Positions 33,150 through 42,873 of a stretch of DNA of 64,000 bases are shown here, one piece after another. This DNA comes from Clostridia bacterium (lineage in GTDB: Bacteria > Bacillota > Clostridia > Oscillospirales > Acutalibacteraceae), in contig JAFSAR010000002.1 of the NCBI GenBank assembly GCA_017442225.1, forward strand, positions 1 through 64,000, in the 5' to 3' direction. Under the pieces are notes generated by a model. It saw only the letters and a program-made list of their open reading frames with translations. It ran no database searches and was not told the origin of the DNA. A program made the position numbers and the translations under genes. Within the stretch, counting starts at the first letter, position 1. Each line of letters begins with the position of its first letter.

Positions 33150-33998
33150 TTATTTTATAGATTTTTGATATTGTTTGGGCGATATTCCTTTATGCTTTTT
33201 AAAGGTTTTTATAAAATAAGAAAGATCTCCGAATCCACAGTCAAGAGCAATTTCGGTTATACTTTTGTCCCCCTGAGCAATCACTTGACACGCACGCTCA
33301 ATTCGGTAAAAATTAAGGTAATCTATTGGTGTGCGATTTACCATTTCTTTAAAAAATCGGCAGAAATATTTAGGCGACATTCCCGACTCGTCTGCAAGTT
33401 CGGAAAGTGTTATTGTGCGATTAAAGTTTGTATGTATAAACTCTAACGCTTTCTTTAGTTGATATGTTCGTTTTGAATAATTTGCAGTATCTTGAACATT
33501 AGAATAGCAATTATCTTTTATTAATTCACCCAATATTTGCAATAACAAACCCTCTACCGTAAGCTCATATCCAAGATACTCTTTTTCCATAGCTTCAAAC
33601 ATACCGTCGGCAAGACGATTTATTTTGCAACCAGCTGAATATTTGTTTATAGTTGCAGAGCGGGAATTCAATATATCATAAAGCTGGTTTTTACATACTT
33701 TGTTTTCACCGAGCAGACAGGGTATATCAAGCACTATGCATTCATAAATACAGTTTTCAGGGTTGCCACCGTGTACCACGTTGCCAGGTATAAGCGCAAC
33801 ATCACCCTTTTTCAGTGCAATTTCATTTCCGTCAAGCGATAGTTTAAAACAACCATCTAATACAAGAACAAATTCAAATTCGGTATGCCAGTGAAAAGGC
33901 ATTTCGTATTTTGGATGCCCTTTTTCTACATAGTGAAACTCTACCGGAAAATCAAAACTACCTCTAAATTTTTGTTCGTGAAAGGCGGAAAAGCTCAT
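33150..33998 (-). CDS. AraC family transcriptional regulator with cupin sensor
   Basis: 282 residues. The N-terminal cupin (about 10-130; YEMPFHWHTEFEFVLVLDG, ALIPGNVVHGGNPENC) would bind a sugar. The C-terminal double helix-turn-helix (about 185-280; ITLSELADESGMSPKYFCRF, SITEIALDCGFGDLSYFIKT) binds DNA. I chose the ATG at 33998 because AGGGG lies 7 bp before it on the minus strand; the 23 extra upstream codons have no ribosome site. It is divergent from the L-fucose isomerase gene, which it probably regulates. Confidence 0.88.
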   Translation of the reverse strand: MSFSAFHEQKFRGSFDFPVEFHYVEKGHPKYEMPFHWHTEFEFVLVLDGCFKLSLDGNEIALKKGDVALIPGNVVHGGNPENCIYECIVLDIPCLLGENKVCKNQLYDILNSRSATINKYSAGCKINRLADGMFEAMEKEYLGYELTVEGLLLQILGELIKDNCYSNVQDTANYSKRTYQLKKALEFIHTNFNRTITLSELADESGMSPKYFCRFFKEMVNRTPIDYLNFYRIERACQVIAQGDKSITEIALDCGFGDLSYFIKTFKKHKGISPKQYQKSIK

Positions 33999-34117
33999 AT
34001 CATTACCCCTAAAGTGAATATTGTTATACTTTTCTCCATTATACGACAAGTAAATGTAAAAAATCAATGATAAAATAATACTAAAATATTATTTTTATAA
34101 CAAGGAGTTGCAATAAT

Positions 34118-35952
34118 ATGAGCAAATCAAGATACGTAGGCGGCTACCCCGTAATTGGTATTCGTCCTGTCGTTGACGGCCGTAGAGGACCTATGCAGTT
34201 ACGTGAAAGCCTTGAAGGACAGGTAATGGCTATGGCAAATGCCGCAAAAAAACTTTTTGAGGAAAACCTTTTCTATTCAAACGGTGATCCTGTAAAGGTT
34301 GTTATGGCTGATACAAGCATCGGTCGTGTGCCAGAGGCTGCCGCTTGCGCTGAAAAGTTTAAAAAAGAGGGCGTAGATATCACCCTTTCTGTAACACCGT
34401 GCTGGTGCTACGGCTCTGAAACAATGGATATGGATCCCAACACAATTAAGGGTGTTTGGGGCTTTAACGGTACTGAGCGTCCTGGCGCTGTTTACCTTGC
34501 AGCAGTTCTTGCAGGTCACGCTCAAAAGGGTCTTCCCGCATTTGGTATTTACGGTCACGAAGTGCAAGACCGCGACCAAGTATCTGAAATTCCCGAAGAC
34601 GTAAAGGAAAAACTCTTGCGCTTTGGTCGCGCGGCTGTTGCAGTTGCTACAATGCGCGGCAAGTCATACTTGCAGATTGGCTCACAGTGTATGGGTATTG
34701 CAGGTTCAATTATGGATCAGGATATGATGGAAGCATATTTTGGTATGCGTATTGAGTCGGTTGACGAGGTTGAAATTCTTCGACGAATGGAAGAGGGAAT
34801 CTACAACGAAGAAGAATACCAAAAGGCTCTTGCTTGGACCAAGGAGCACTGCAAAGAGGGTCGCGACGATAACCCTGAATCAGTTGAATTCTTGGGGTGC
34901 GAACGCCGCATTAAGTTTACCCCCGAAGAAAAGGAAAAGCAGTGGGAATTTACTGTTAAAATGTACTGCATTATAAAAGATCTTATGGCAGGCAACCCCA
35001 ATCTTCCGGAGGCTTTCATTGAGGAAAGAGTTGGTCACAATGCTATTGCAGGCGGTTTCCAAGGTCAGCGTCAGTGGACTGACCATTGGCCAAACTGTGA
35101 CTACCCAGAGGCATTACTTTCTTCTACATTTGACTACGAGGGCGCTCGTGAACCATTTACACTTGCTACCGAAAATGATATTTTAAACGGTATGGGTATG
35201 CTTATGATGCGACTACTTACTCACCGCGCACAAATTTTTGCCGATGTTCGTACATACTGGTCGGGCGAGGCTACCGAGCGTGTAACCGGTTATAAGCTTG
35301 AGGGTAAGGCGGCAGAATCAACGGTATTATCCACCTTCTGAATTCTGGCGCTGCTTGTCTTGATGCTTGCGGCGAATGCACTGATGAAAACGGCAATGCT
35401 GTTATGAAGAAGTGGTGGGAGGTTACCGATGAAGATATTAAGAAGATGACCGACGCTACCGTTTGGTGCGAAGCAGGTTTTGATAACTTCCGTGGCGGCG
35501 GTTTCTCAAGCCACTATACCACAAAAGCTGAAATGCCTTGCACAATGATAAGACTTAATCTTGTAAAGGGCCTCGGTCCCGTGCTTCAGATTGCTGAGGG
35601 TTGGACAGTGAATCTACCCGACGATGTTTCTGACACACTTATGGAACGCACCAACCCAACATGGCCTTGCACCTGGTTTGCTCCTCGTTGCGACGGTAAA
35701 GAGGGCTCACCGTTTAAGACCGCTTATGAGGTTATGATGAACTGGGGCGCTAACCACGGCGCAATCAGCTATGGTCACATTGGCGCAGATCTTATTACAA
35801 TGTGCTCAATGCTTCGTATTCCTGTTTGTATGCACAACGTACCCGAAGACCAAATCTATCGTCCGGCTGCATGGAATGCATTCGGTATGGATAAAGAGGG
35901 TCAGGACTACCGCGCTTGTCAAGCTTACGGTCCACTTTATAAGAAATATTAA
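34118..35952 (+). pseudogene. fucI: L-fucose isomerase gene broken by a -1 frameshift
   Basis: The first frame (34118-35341) matches FucI from IGIRPVVDGRRGPMQ through TLATENDILNGMGM (active-site Glu/Asp region), then runs into a TGA. The second frame (to 35952) continues the protein exactly: [20 protein letters not shown], then [11 protein letters not shown] and [14 protein letters not shown] with the active-site His. One extra base near 35319-35321 (TCAACGG read as TCAAACGG) would restore an enzyme of about 611 residues. No long homopolymer lies at the break, so it may be a true mutation or an assembly error. FucI converts L-fucose to L-fuculose. AAGGAG precedes the ATG; an AraC regulator gene is divergent. 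Confidence 0.88.
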
Positions 35953-35964
35953 TATGGTATAATA

Positions 35965-36002
35965 AATTCCCCCGATTGTTAAATTTAACAATCGGGGGAA
36001 TT
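35965..36002. terminator. perfect 38-bp palindrome after fucI
   Basis: 19-bp arms (AATTCCCCCGATTGTTAAA and its complement, centre 35983/35984). It lies between the convergent fucI and SDR genes and is likely a bidirectional terminator, though only short T runs follow. A repeat sequence abuts its right end. Confidence 0.7.
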
Positions 36003-36024
36003 GTGCATTATGCATTGTGCATTT
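36001..36024. repeat. third copy of the TAATGCACAAT repeat end
   Basis: The sequence TTGTGCATTATGCATTGTGC matches the ends of the element at 4542-4787 and lies within a few bases of the stop codon of the SDR gene (minus strand). It has no partner copy within 300 bp, so it looks like a solitary end. Confidence 0.55.
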
Positions 36025-36027
36025 ATG

Positions 36028-36786
36028 TTAGGTTCCACACATTTTCATAACGAGAGAATGTGGTAGTATTTTTGCAACTAAGCGGAAAAATTTGTAAAAC
36101 AGTAGGTTGGTATAAACCGCTCGACCCTTGCGTGACACCGCAAGTGATTTCACCGCCATAATGCGCGGATTTACGCGCGGCATGGTATCAAAGGTATGGC
36201 TTACACCCTTTTCAATATTTGCAATTCCTAAAAATTCGGTATCCATAGGACCTGGGCAAACAGCGAGTACGTTTATTTTGCGCGGCTTTAATTCAAGTCG
36301 TAAAGCTCGTGATAGGCTCATAACGTACGCTTTTGTAGACGAGTACACCGCCATACGTGTGTTTGGCGCAAAGGACGCTATCGAGCAAGAGTTTATAATT
36401 TCGCTGTGCTCGTTCATAAAGGGTAATGTCACTGACGTCATAACGGTAAGCGCCTCGCAGTTAAGGCGCACCATACGCGCGTTTTCCTGTGTGGAAATAT
36501 CCTCAAAGTTGTTAAGCTTGCCAAAGCCTGCGTTGTTTATAAGCAGTTTAACGGTAGCGTTTTTTTCTTTTAACAAATTGACGTAATTTTCAACAGCCTG
36601 CGGGTCGGTTATGTCAAACGCTACGGGTATTACCGTGCTGCCAAGTTGTGTTTGTAATTCTTGCAGACGGTCTTCGCGGCGGGCAATTACCCATATTTCG
36701 TCAAGGTCTGCGCGGGTTTCGTATACCGCTTTGGCATATTCAAGTCCAAGTCCTGCGGATGCGCCTGTTATTACTGCTATGTTCAT
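36028..36786 (-). CDS. short-chain dehydrogenase/reductase (SDR)
   Basis: 252 residues, classical SDR. The cofactor motif TGASAGLGLEYAKAV is at the N terminus, NNAGFGKL at about residue 85, and the catalytic Ser with YSSTKAYV (Tyr-xxx-Lys) at about 150. The C-terminal helices are hydrophobic, suggesting membrane contact. The substrate cannot be told. It follows prfC by 9 bp on the minus strand and is likely in its operon. Confidence 0.9.
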   Translation of the reverse strand: MNIAVITGASAGLGLEYAKAVYETRADLDEIWVIARREDRLQELQTQLGSTVIPVAFDITDPQAVENYVNLLKEKNATVKLLINNAGFGKLNNFEDISTQENARMVRLNCEALTVMTSVTLPFMNEHSEIINSCSIASFAPNTRMAVYSSTKAYVMSLSRALRLELKPRKINVLAVCPGPMDTEFLGIANIEKGVSHTFDTMPRVNPRIMAVKSLAVSRKGRAVYTNLLFYKFFRLVAKILPHSLVMKMCGT

Positions 36787-36795
36787 AAATTCACC

Positions 36796-38385
36796 TTAAT
36801 TCTTACTGAAGTCTTCAAGAATAAGACCGTCATTTTTTTCAAGAGCCCAGTTAATGTTCCATTCGCTTGTAAAAACGAGCAGATTGTTACCCTTAAAGTC
36901 CTGCACCCATTTTGTGTCAGAGGTGAGGTTTAATTTGCTGACGTCGATACCCTCGTTGCCAATCCAACGGATAAACTGATAGGGCAGATTACTACGCATA
37001 ACGTCAACGTTATATTCGTTTTTGAGTCGGTGTTCGAGCACTTCAAACTGCAGCACGCCAACGACACCTACGATAACACGTTCCATACCTGTGTTGGGCT
37101 CGTGGAAAATTTGTATCGCGCCCTCTTGCGCTATCTGCTCGACGCCCTTTACAAACTGTTTGCGTTTTAGACTGTCCTTGTGTTCAATAACGGCAAAATG
37201 TTCGGGTGCAAAGGTGGGTATGCCCTCAAATTCCACCTTGTGTTTTGATTCGCATACCGTGTCGCCGATTGAAAAGATACCAGGGTCAAATACACCAATG
37301 ATATCTCCCGCGTACGCTTCGTTTACAATCTGACGGCTATCTGCCATAAGCTGCTGCGGCTGAGAAAGTCGCAGACTCTTTTTGCCCTGAACGTGATAAT
37401 ATTCTTTATCGCGCTCAAATTTACCCGAGCATATACGCATAAAGGTCATACGGTCGCGATGCGCCTTGTTCATATTAGCCTGAATTTTAAATACAAACGC
37501 CGAGAAGTTTTCACTTTCGGGCACGACCTCGCCCTCGCGTGTATTGCGAGCCAAGGGCGCCGTTGTCATTTTTAAAAAGTTTTCGAGGAACGGCTCTACA
37601 CCAAAGTTGGTAAGCGCCGAGCCAAAGAAAACAGGGGTTAATTCACCGCAACGAACTTTATCAATATCAAAGTCAAAGCTTGCGCCGTCAAGCAGTTCTA
37701 TCTGGTCAACAAGGTCGCGGCGCGAGTATTCGCCTATAAGCTCATCTAACTTTTCAGTATCGGTGATGTCACACTCGATAGCCTGCAATCTGTCCTGACC
37801 TCTGTGGAACTCGTTAAAGGTCATAATCTGTCGGCGGTCGCGGTCGAACACTCCCTTAAAGTCGGCGCCGCAACCGATAGGCCAATTGACAGGGTAGGTT
37901 CCTATGCCAAATTCTTTTTCAAGCTGGTCAAGCAGCTCAAACGGGTCACGAGCCTCGCGGTCAAGCTTATTAATAAATGTGAAAATCGGTATGTGTCGCA
38001 TAGCCGTTACCTTAAACAGTTTTCTTGTCTGCGGCTCGATACCCTTTGCCGCGTCGATAACCATTACTACGCTGTCTGCCGCCATAAGCGTGCGGTAGGT
38101 GTCCTCCGAGAAGTCCTGATGCCCTGGGGTGTCAAGAATATTTATGCAATATCCCTCATATTCAAACTGCATTACCGATGAGGTGATGGAAATACCGCGT
38201 TGTTTTTCAAGCTCCATCCAGTCGGATACAGCGTGCTTTGCGGTGGCTTTGCCTTTTACCGAGCCTGCAGTCTGAATAGCGCCTCCGTAAAGCAAAAGTT
38301 TTTCGGTGAGGGTTGTTTTACCTGCGTCAGGATGCGAAATAATCGCAAACGTACGCCGTCTGTTAATTTCTTCCTTTAAAGTCAC
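36796..38385 (-). CDS. prfC: peptide chain release factor 3
   Basis: 529 residues. This GTPase recycles RF1/RF2 after termination. G motifs are SHPDAGKTTLTEK, DTPGHQDFSEDTYRT and FINKLDREARDP, followed by the EF-G-like domains II and III with FKIQANMNKAHRDRMTFMRI. The start is GTG at 38385, 7 bp after AAGGAG, with a promoter 32 bp further up. The longer frame to 38445 runs into the promoter and is rejected. Confidence 0.95.
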   Translation of the reverse strand: MTLKEEINRRRTFAIISHPDAGKTTLTEKLLLYGGAIQTAGSVKGKATAKHAVSDWMELEKQRGISITSSVMQFEYEGYCINILDTPGHQDFSEDTYRTLMAADSVVMVIDAAKGIEPQTRKLFKVTAMRHIPIFTFINKLDREARDPFELLDQLEKEFGIGTYPVNWPIGCGADFKGVFDRDRRQIMTFNEFHRGQDRLQAIECDITDTEKLDELIGEYSRRDLVDQIELLDGASFDFDIDKVRCGELTPVFFGSALTNFGVEPFLENFLKMTTAPLARNTREGEVVPESENFSAFVFKIQANMNKAHRDRMTFMRICSGKFERDKEYYHVQGKKSLRLSQPQQLMADSRQIVNEAYAGDIIGVFDPGIFSIGDTVCESKHKVEFEGIPTFAPEHFAVIEHKDSLKRKQFVKGVEQIAQEGAIQIFHEPNTGMERVIVGVVGVLQFEVLEHRLKNEYNVDVMRSNLPYQFIRWIGNEGIDVSKLNLTSDTKWVQDFKGNNLLVFTSEWNINWALEKNDGLILEDFSKN

Positions 38386-38416
38386 AATATTACTCCTTAT
38401 ATAATATATCTCATAA

Positions 38417-38445
38417 AGTTTACCACAAAAAATGCGTAGTATCAA
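38417..38445 (-). promoter_or_regulatory. promoter of prfC-SDR
   Basis: Minus strand: TTGATA (38440-38445), 17 bp, TAAACT (38417-38422). Confidence 0.6.
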
Positions 38446-38472
38446 GAAAAATAATTTTTTTTAAAAAAAGGC

Positions 38473-38501
38473 TTTACTTTTTGAAAAATATGGGTTATAA
38501 T
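38473..38501 (+). promoter_or_regulatory. promoter of the exported protein gene at 38548
   Basis: TTTACT (38473-38478), 17 bp, perfect TATAAT (38496-38501), 46 bp before the ATG. Confidence 0.6.
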
Positions 38502-38547
38502 ATTAGCCGTATAGTTGTATTTTATATATTTTACGGAGGTTTGTAAA

Positions 38548-39138
38548 ATGAAAAAGATAATCGCATTAGTTCTTAGTGTTGTTTTGCTTTGCTGTTTTTC
38601 TGTAACGGCATTTGCAGCCGACAGCCCAACAGCGTCAGAAAAGGTTGTCGTTACTATAAGAAAGGCAGACATTACCAATCCTACAGGTAAGGAAGACGTT
38701 GAGTACACATTTGACAAGGGTACTACCATTACCGTTAAGGCTGATGAGGAAGCATATGGCACTTTCAAAAATTGGAGCGTTTACAAGGTTACTGCTTCTG
38801 TTGAGGGCGTATCTGCTCCTGTGAATTCGGGTGTTATTACCCTGAGCGCAGTAAAAAATCTTGCCGCAACTAAAAAGGCTGAGGCTGCTGTAGCAGGTAC
38901 CGATTACGAGATCGTAAGCGGCAGTCTTACCGCTAAGGAAATGACAGTTAAGGCTAACACCACGCTTATAATCTGTGGTAACTACGGCAATGTTGTTACT
39001 GATCCGCTAAGCGCAAGCAACGCGGACGATTCTGCATCTGCTCCTGCTACTAACGATATTACCGCTGTTTATGCTGTAATCGTTATGCTCGCAGTAGTAG
39101 CATTTGGCTTTGGCGTAAAGAAAGTTTACTCAAAGTAA
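38548..39138 (+). CDS. exported protein with C-terminal membrane anchor
   Basis: 196 residues. A signal peptide (1-24, ending AFAAD) is followed by a beta-rich domain (25-150; VVVTIRKADITNPTGKEDVE, KNWSVYKVTASVEG) and a Ser/Ala-rich stretch. The end is one membrane helix and a basic tail (AVIVMLAVVAFGFGVKKVYSK). The arrangement is that of sortase-anchored proteins, but the sequence APATND before the helix is not a standard LPXTG motif. GGAGG precedes the ATG at 38548. I do not recognise the domain. A terminator follows. Confidence 0.75.
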   Translation: MKKIIALVLSVVLLCCFSVTAFAADSPTASEKVVVTIRKADITNPTGKEDVEYTFDKGTTITVKADEEAYGTFKNWSVYKVTASVEGVSAPVNSGVITLSAVKNLAATKKAEAAVAGTDYEIVSGSLTAKEMTVKANTTLIICGNYGNVVTDPLSASNADDSASAPATNDITAVYAVIVMLAVVAFGFGVKKVYSK

Positions 39139-39172
39139 TTTAAATAGATAATTTTTAAATAAGATACTTTTA

Positions 39173-39200
39173 GCCCAAGTGTTCTTAAGAACACTTGGGC
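39173..39200 (+). terminator. terminator of the exported protein gene
   Basis: A 12-bp perfect stem (GCCCAAGTGTTC with its complement) and a TTAA loop, followed by AGTTTTATT. Confidence 0.78.
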
Positions 39201-39235
39201 AGTTTTATTCGTGCGGTACGAGAGTGATATTTGTC

Positions 39236-39459
39236 TTCAACAATCATTATAATGATTGTTGAAAGTGGAAATATTCTATATTTCCACAAAGAGCCGACAT
39301 ATCGGCTCTAAAACAACCAAATTCTTGATAATTTGGTTGTTTTGCAATATCATTGACAATGGATATGGTCAAGTTTTCAAAGAAAACTTGTTGCCAAATC
39401 TTTGATTTGGCGTGGAAATCGCAAGAATTTGCTATTTCCGCCTCCAATAACCATTATAA
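39236..39459. repeat. array of consecutive palindromes with inverted ends
   Basis: About 224 bp made almost only of hairpins: 39236-39263 (14-bp arms), 39265-39287 (10), 39290-39309 (8), 39310-39343 (14), a bulged one at 39347-39366, 39370-39390 (9), 39393-39411 (8) and 39414-39439 (imperfect). The left end (TTATAATG...GGAAAT, 39248-39273) is similar to the inverted right end (about 39434-39459), with 5 differences in 26. There is no coding capacity. It may be a MITE-type element, a composite of several inserted palindromes, or a structured RNA. Confidence 0.65.
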
Positions 39460-39465
39460 AAAATC

Positions 39466-39502
39466 ACTACCCGAAAAAGAGAACAACTCTTTTTCGGGTA
39501 GT
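39466..39502 (-). terminator. terminator of the Gld-type ABC operon
   Basis: 16-bp perfect arms (39466-39481 with 39487-39502), followed on the minus strand by GATTTTTTAT. It lies 31 bp after the stop of the DUF4340 gene. Confidence 0.83.
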
Positions 39503-39533
39503 TTTGAGTTATTGTTTTACAAGCAGGTTTAAT

Positions 39534-41159
39534 TTATTCAGTCTCGGCGGTTTCTGCCTGTGATTTTATGCTACGAATCATTTTTCGATATGCCGAAGAC
39601 GTTATTCTGCCCATATGCACGTCGTCTATGCTGTACTGATATTCGGTTTCGGAAATCTTATAAAATTTAACCGTTGTAGAAGAATTTTTGTTAAAGTTAA
39701 AGATTATCGAGCTTACAGGCTTGTCGGACGTTTCCTCAACAGTAAAGTCGTTGCATTGAATACCTACGAAATCGGCATAGAACGTTTGGAAATCAGACGC
39801 TACGATTTCGGTGCCGTTTGCTAAAATATGAAACGTTACGTTTTCTTCTTCATCTTTGGTTGAAGAGATATCAAATTTAACCTTATCTTCACCGTCAATA
39901 AGCTCGAATGACGATAAATCGTTTATTGAGTACATAAACGGTTGACTGTTATAAAAATCTTCGGTTGTTAATGATAAAAAGGCAAAAGAATCTTTGGTTA
40001 CTTTGCGTATCATTGTAGCGCCATCATAAATCACCGCGCAATAGCTATCGTCTACAATCGAGATTTTAAAGTACTTGCTTTCGCCGTTAATGGTCATAGT
40101 TATAACAGCGTCAGGATCGTCAAGACCAAATTCTTTGAGGGTCTGATCGTTTACGTCAAAAGCATAGTTTCCTGAAACATTAACGGTGCTTGAGAAAAGA
40201 CTTATCAGGGATGTCAGGTTTTCCGATTTCGCATACCGTTTTGTTGGAGTAGTAATAATATACGGTAAAATTTCAGAAGAGGCGTTGTCCTCTTTATTGT
40301 TCTCGATTGTAATAGTATCGCTGTAAAGCGAACCTGACAAAGTAAGCGAATCAAAATATGCATAAGAACCGTCTTCTGCTTTGTTATCGGTAGTGTCGGT
40401 TGTAAATACAGCTTCGGGAATTGCAGTTTTATCTGCAAGATCAACTAATTCAAACTGGAAGTCCGAAAGCTCGCTTGTTGCCACTACGTAAATCTTATCG
40501 GAACCGTCAAGCATAAAGTAATAGCCTAAGCCGTCGGGGGATTCATCGCCCACGGCGAATCCAAACGAGGCGTGGGTTTGGTCTTCGACACCGACTTTAA
40601 TCAAAGGCTTATCAAATCCGCAATCTGCTGCAGTCTTAGTGTCAATTTCACGCACTGCCGTAACGCTTGCTGCCGAAGAAATTATCTTGTTCATAGTATC
40701 GGTGCTCAGCTTTGAAATGTCAACACCCTCAACACCCCAATGGGTAGTGGTCTGGGCTTTACCTTCTTCATCGGTGGCTGTAATTTGATTCGTGATAAAT
40801 TTAAAGGTTCCGTTTGTGTTGGTTATGTTAACGGTAGTAAAGGTTGAAGAATCCTTGTCAATTAACGGAATATCCTCAAACACGCTGCTTGCAACCTCAT
40901 CCTCTTGAAGCTCGGGGATAAATTTTATAACCGCTACAGTGCCACCTATAAGAATTGCAACGGCAAGACATGCGGCAATGATAGAAACAAGTCTTTTTTT
41001 ATCTGCGCGTTTGGGTGCTTTATCCTTGTGTTGTGCAGGCGCAGAAAATACGGTGCTTTCTTCTTCGTCAATTCCAGAGGCTACCGCCTCGCTGACGGTA
41101 TCGTCAGCTGGCGGGATTTGTTCTAATTCATTTTGGTCTTTTTCGAAAAAATCACTCAT
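39534..41159 (-). CDS. DUF4340 domain membrane protein
   Basis: 541 residues. A cytoplasmic acidic N terminus (1-55) leads to one membrane helix (about 58-80, LVSIIAACLAVAILIGGTVA). A large extracytoplasmic part contains repeated DUF4340-type segments (HWGVEGVDISKLSTDTMNKI, DKIYVVATSELSDFQFELVD). DUF4340 proteins accompany GldG-like ABC systems but have no proven activity. Last gene of a four-gene operon, overlapping gldG-like by 4 bp. Confidence 0.82.
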   Translation of the reverse strand: MSDFFEKDQNELEQIPPADDTVSEAVASGIDEEESTVFSAPAQHKDKAPKRADKKRLVSIIAACLAVAILIGGTVAVIKFIPELQEDEVASSVFEDIPLIDKDSSTFTTVNITNTNGTFKFITNQITATDEEGKAQTTTHWGVEGVDISKLSTDTMNKIISSAASVTAVREIDTKTAADCGFDKPLIKVGVEDQTHASFGFAVGDESPDGLGYYFMLDGSDKIYVVATSELSDFQFELVDLADKTAIPEAVFTTDTTDNKAEDGSYAYFDSLTLSGSLYSDTITIENNKEDNASSEILPYIITTPTKRYAKSENLTSLISLFSSTVNVSGNYAFDVNDQTLKEFGLDDPDAVITMTINGESKYFKISIVDDSYCAVIYDGATMIRKVTKDSFAFLSLTTEDFYNSQPFMYSINDLSSFELIDGEDKVKFDISSTKDEEENVTFHILANGTEIVASDFQTFYADFVGIQCNDFTVEETSDKPVSSIIFNFNKNSSTTVKFYKISETEYQYSIDDVHMGRITSSAYRKMIRSIKSQAETAETE

Positions 41160-42859
41160 CGTGCGTTTCTTCTCCTTACAAATACTACGACACCAATAAC
41201 CACAATTGCAATCGGTATAATAAACATAAATATAATGCTTATGGCTTTGGTGCTGCTTGGCGTTACGGCCGAAGCAAAGCTTTCGTTTTCAATAACCTTA
41301 GATGTAAAGGTTATTGATGTGTCACCTACGTGAGCGGCACGGTCGGAAACTGCCATAACTATATCCTGATTGGAAAGATCGCTGTAGGATGCCCAAGTAG
41401 ACTGAATAAACTCAACGCTCGAAAATGCCATAACATAGCTGGTGATAATATTGTTTTCACTGTCACGGTCACTTTCTACCGATTGAATAACAGCATCAAA
41501 CTGTTTAATATCGTCATCGGTGTATTCAGCCCAATCAGAAGCTACACCAATCGGAGCTGCGACGGTTGTTTCAAGAGTTTGCATCAATGCCGTTGAGGTA
41601 CGTGATGTATCTGCAGGCTCGCAAACATTCATTGGAACGTTATAGTTTGTAATAGCGCCTGTAATACTGGTAGTTATGTCGTCGTCTTCAAGCTGTACGG
41701 GATAGGTACCTAATGTAGTAGGTGTATCACCGAAAATATTACGGCTGTACGTTTCAAAAACAATGCCCTCACCAACAGAAATACCCCATTGCTCTAAAAA
41801 GTCATAAAGATTGGGCAGATAGGGGCTTGCGGCATCGGCAAAGAATAATAATCCCTTGCCAAGCTGACCGTTATTGTCCAAAAATTCTGATATAACCTCA
41901 AGCTCGGTGCCGATAAAATCAATTGTGGGTGCTGAAATTATAATAGCGTCATATTCATCTGAAATTTCGGCAATAAGCGGGTCGGGAATTTCGGTAATAT
42001 CATAGTTGTTATTGATGAGCAGTTCTATATATGCTGAAGTATAGGAGTTTTCGCTATGTCCCGAAAGCACAGCAACCTTTTTGGTATCGGCGCTTGTAAC
42101 ATAGGCGATAGCGCGTGTAAGCGCGCTTTCAAGTTTGTTTGCCGCAAGTGTGTACGTAGAGGGATAACCGTAGGCGGCATAGGTAGAGTCCTCTTTTGTG
42201 GCATAAATGTCATTGAACGATAAGATCTTTGTGCGCTTGTTACCGCTTGCGGAGCTGTCAACAATGATATCACCGCAAACAAATGCATACGACGAATATA
42301 AGGAAGAGATTTCGGTGTACTCGGTAGACTGCTGATCAACATACTTTATATTAAGCTTATCGTTATATTCGCCGTATTTGGAAATGAGTGTTTGTGTCTG
42401 CTCAAAATACTCATAATCAGAGCTTGAGGAAATTGTAACATTGTAATCTTCTTGCGCATAATAAGCCATATAATTAGCAAAGTTCTCCTCGTTACCTATT
42501 ACGGTTATGTTCACTTCATCTTCAATGCCCTTGATATATTCAATGTTTTCTTCACTGATAGAATTCTTTTGGTTGCTGGTCATATCATATTCAAGATGAA
42601 AACGGTTACCAAGAACGCCCACGAGCCAGTTAAAAGCAATAAGACCTACAAGCACAATGGCAGTAATAACAAGTGAATAACCGCCGCGCTTAAAGAGCGA
42701 TTCATTTTTGATTTTGTCACTTTTAAAAACCGACGCTATTTTTTTGAAAAATCCGCCAATGCAGGACATTACGTCTTTAAAAGACTTTTTGTTTTCGGTT
42801 TCTACAGTTGCCTCGACAGAGGTTTCAATTATTTCTATATTTTCGTTATTTTTTTTCAT
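41156..42859 (-). CDS. GldG-like ABC transporter accessory protein
   Basis: 567 residues. A cytoplasmic N terminus, a membrane helix (about 65-87), a large outside domain of the ABC_transp_aux/GldG type (SALTRAIAYVTSADTKKVAVLSGH is typical) and a second C-terminal helix (SIIFMFIIPIAIVVIGVVVF) with a basic tail. In Bacteroidetes GldG works with GldA and GldF in gliding; in Clostridia the role is unknown. It lies between the permease gene and the DUF4340 gene. Confidence 0.85.
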   Translation of the reverse strand: MKKNNENIEIIETSVEATVETENKKSFKDVMSCIGGFFKKIASVFKSDKIKNESLFKRGGYSLVITAIVLVGLIAFNWLVGVLGNRFHLEYDMTSNQKNSISEENIEYIKGIEDEVNITVIGNEENFANYMAYYAQEDYNVTISSSSDYEYFEQTQTLISKYGEYNDKLNIKYVDQQSTEYTEISSLYSSYAFVCGDIIVDSSASGNKRTKILSFNDIYATKEDSTYAAYGYPSTYTLAANKLESALTRAIAYVTSADTKKVAVLSGHSENSYTSAYIELLINNNYDITEIPDPLIAEISDEYDAIIISAPTIDFIGTELEVISEFLDNNGQLGKGLLFFADAASPYLPNLYDFLEQWGISVGEGIVFETYSRNIFGDTPTTLGTYPVQLEDDDITTSITGAITNYNVPMNVCEPADTSRTSTALMQTLETTVAAPIGVASDWAEYTDDDIKQFDAVIQSVESDRDSENNIITSYVMAFSSVEFIQSTWASYSDLSNQDIVMAVSDRAAHVGDTSITFTSKVIENESFASAVTPSSTKAISIIFMFIIPIAIVVIGVVVFVRRRNAR

Positions 42860-42873
42860 AATTTTCTACCTCC

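Noticed and set aside
39236..39459. Possible CRISPR array
   Set aside because: The hairpins differ in sequence and length and there are no regular spacers or cas genes.
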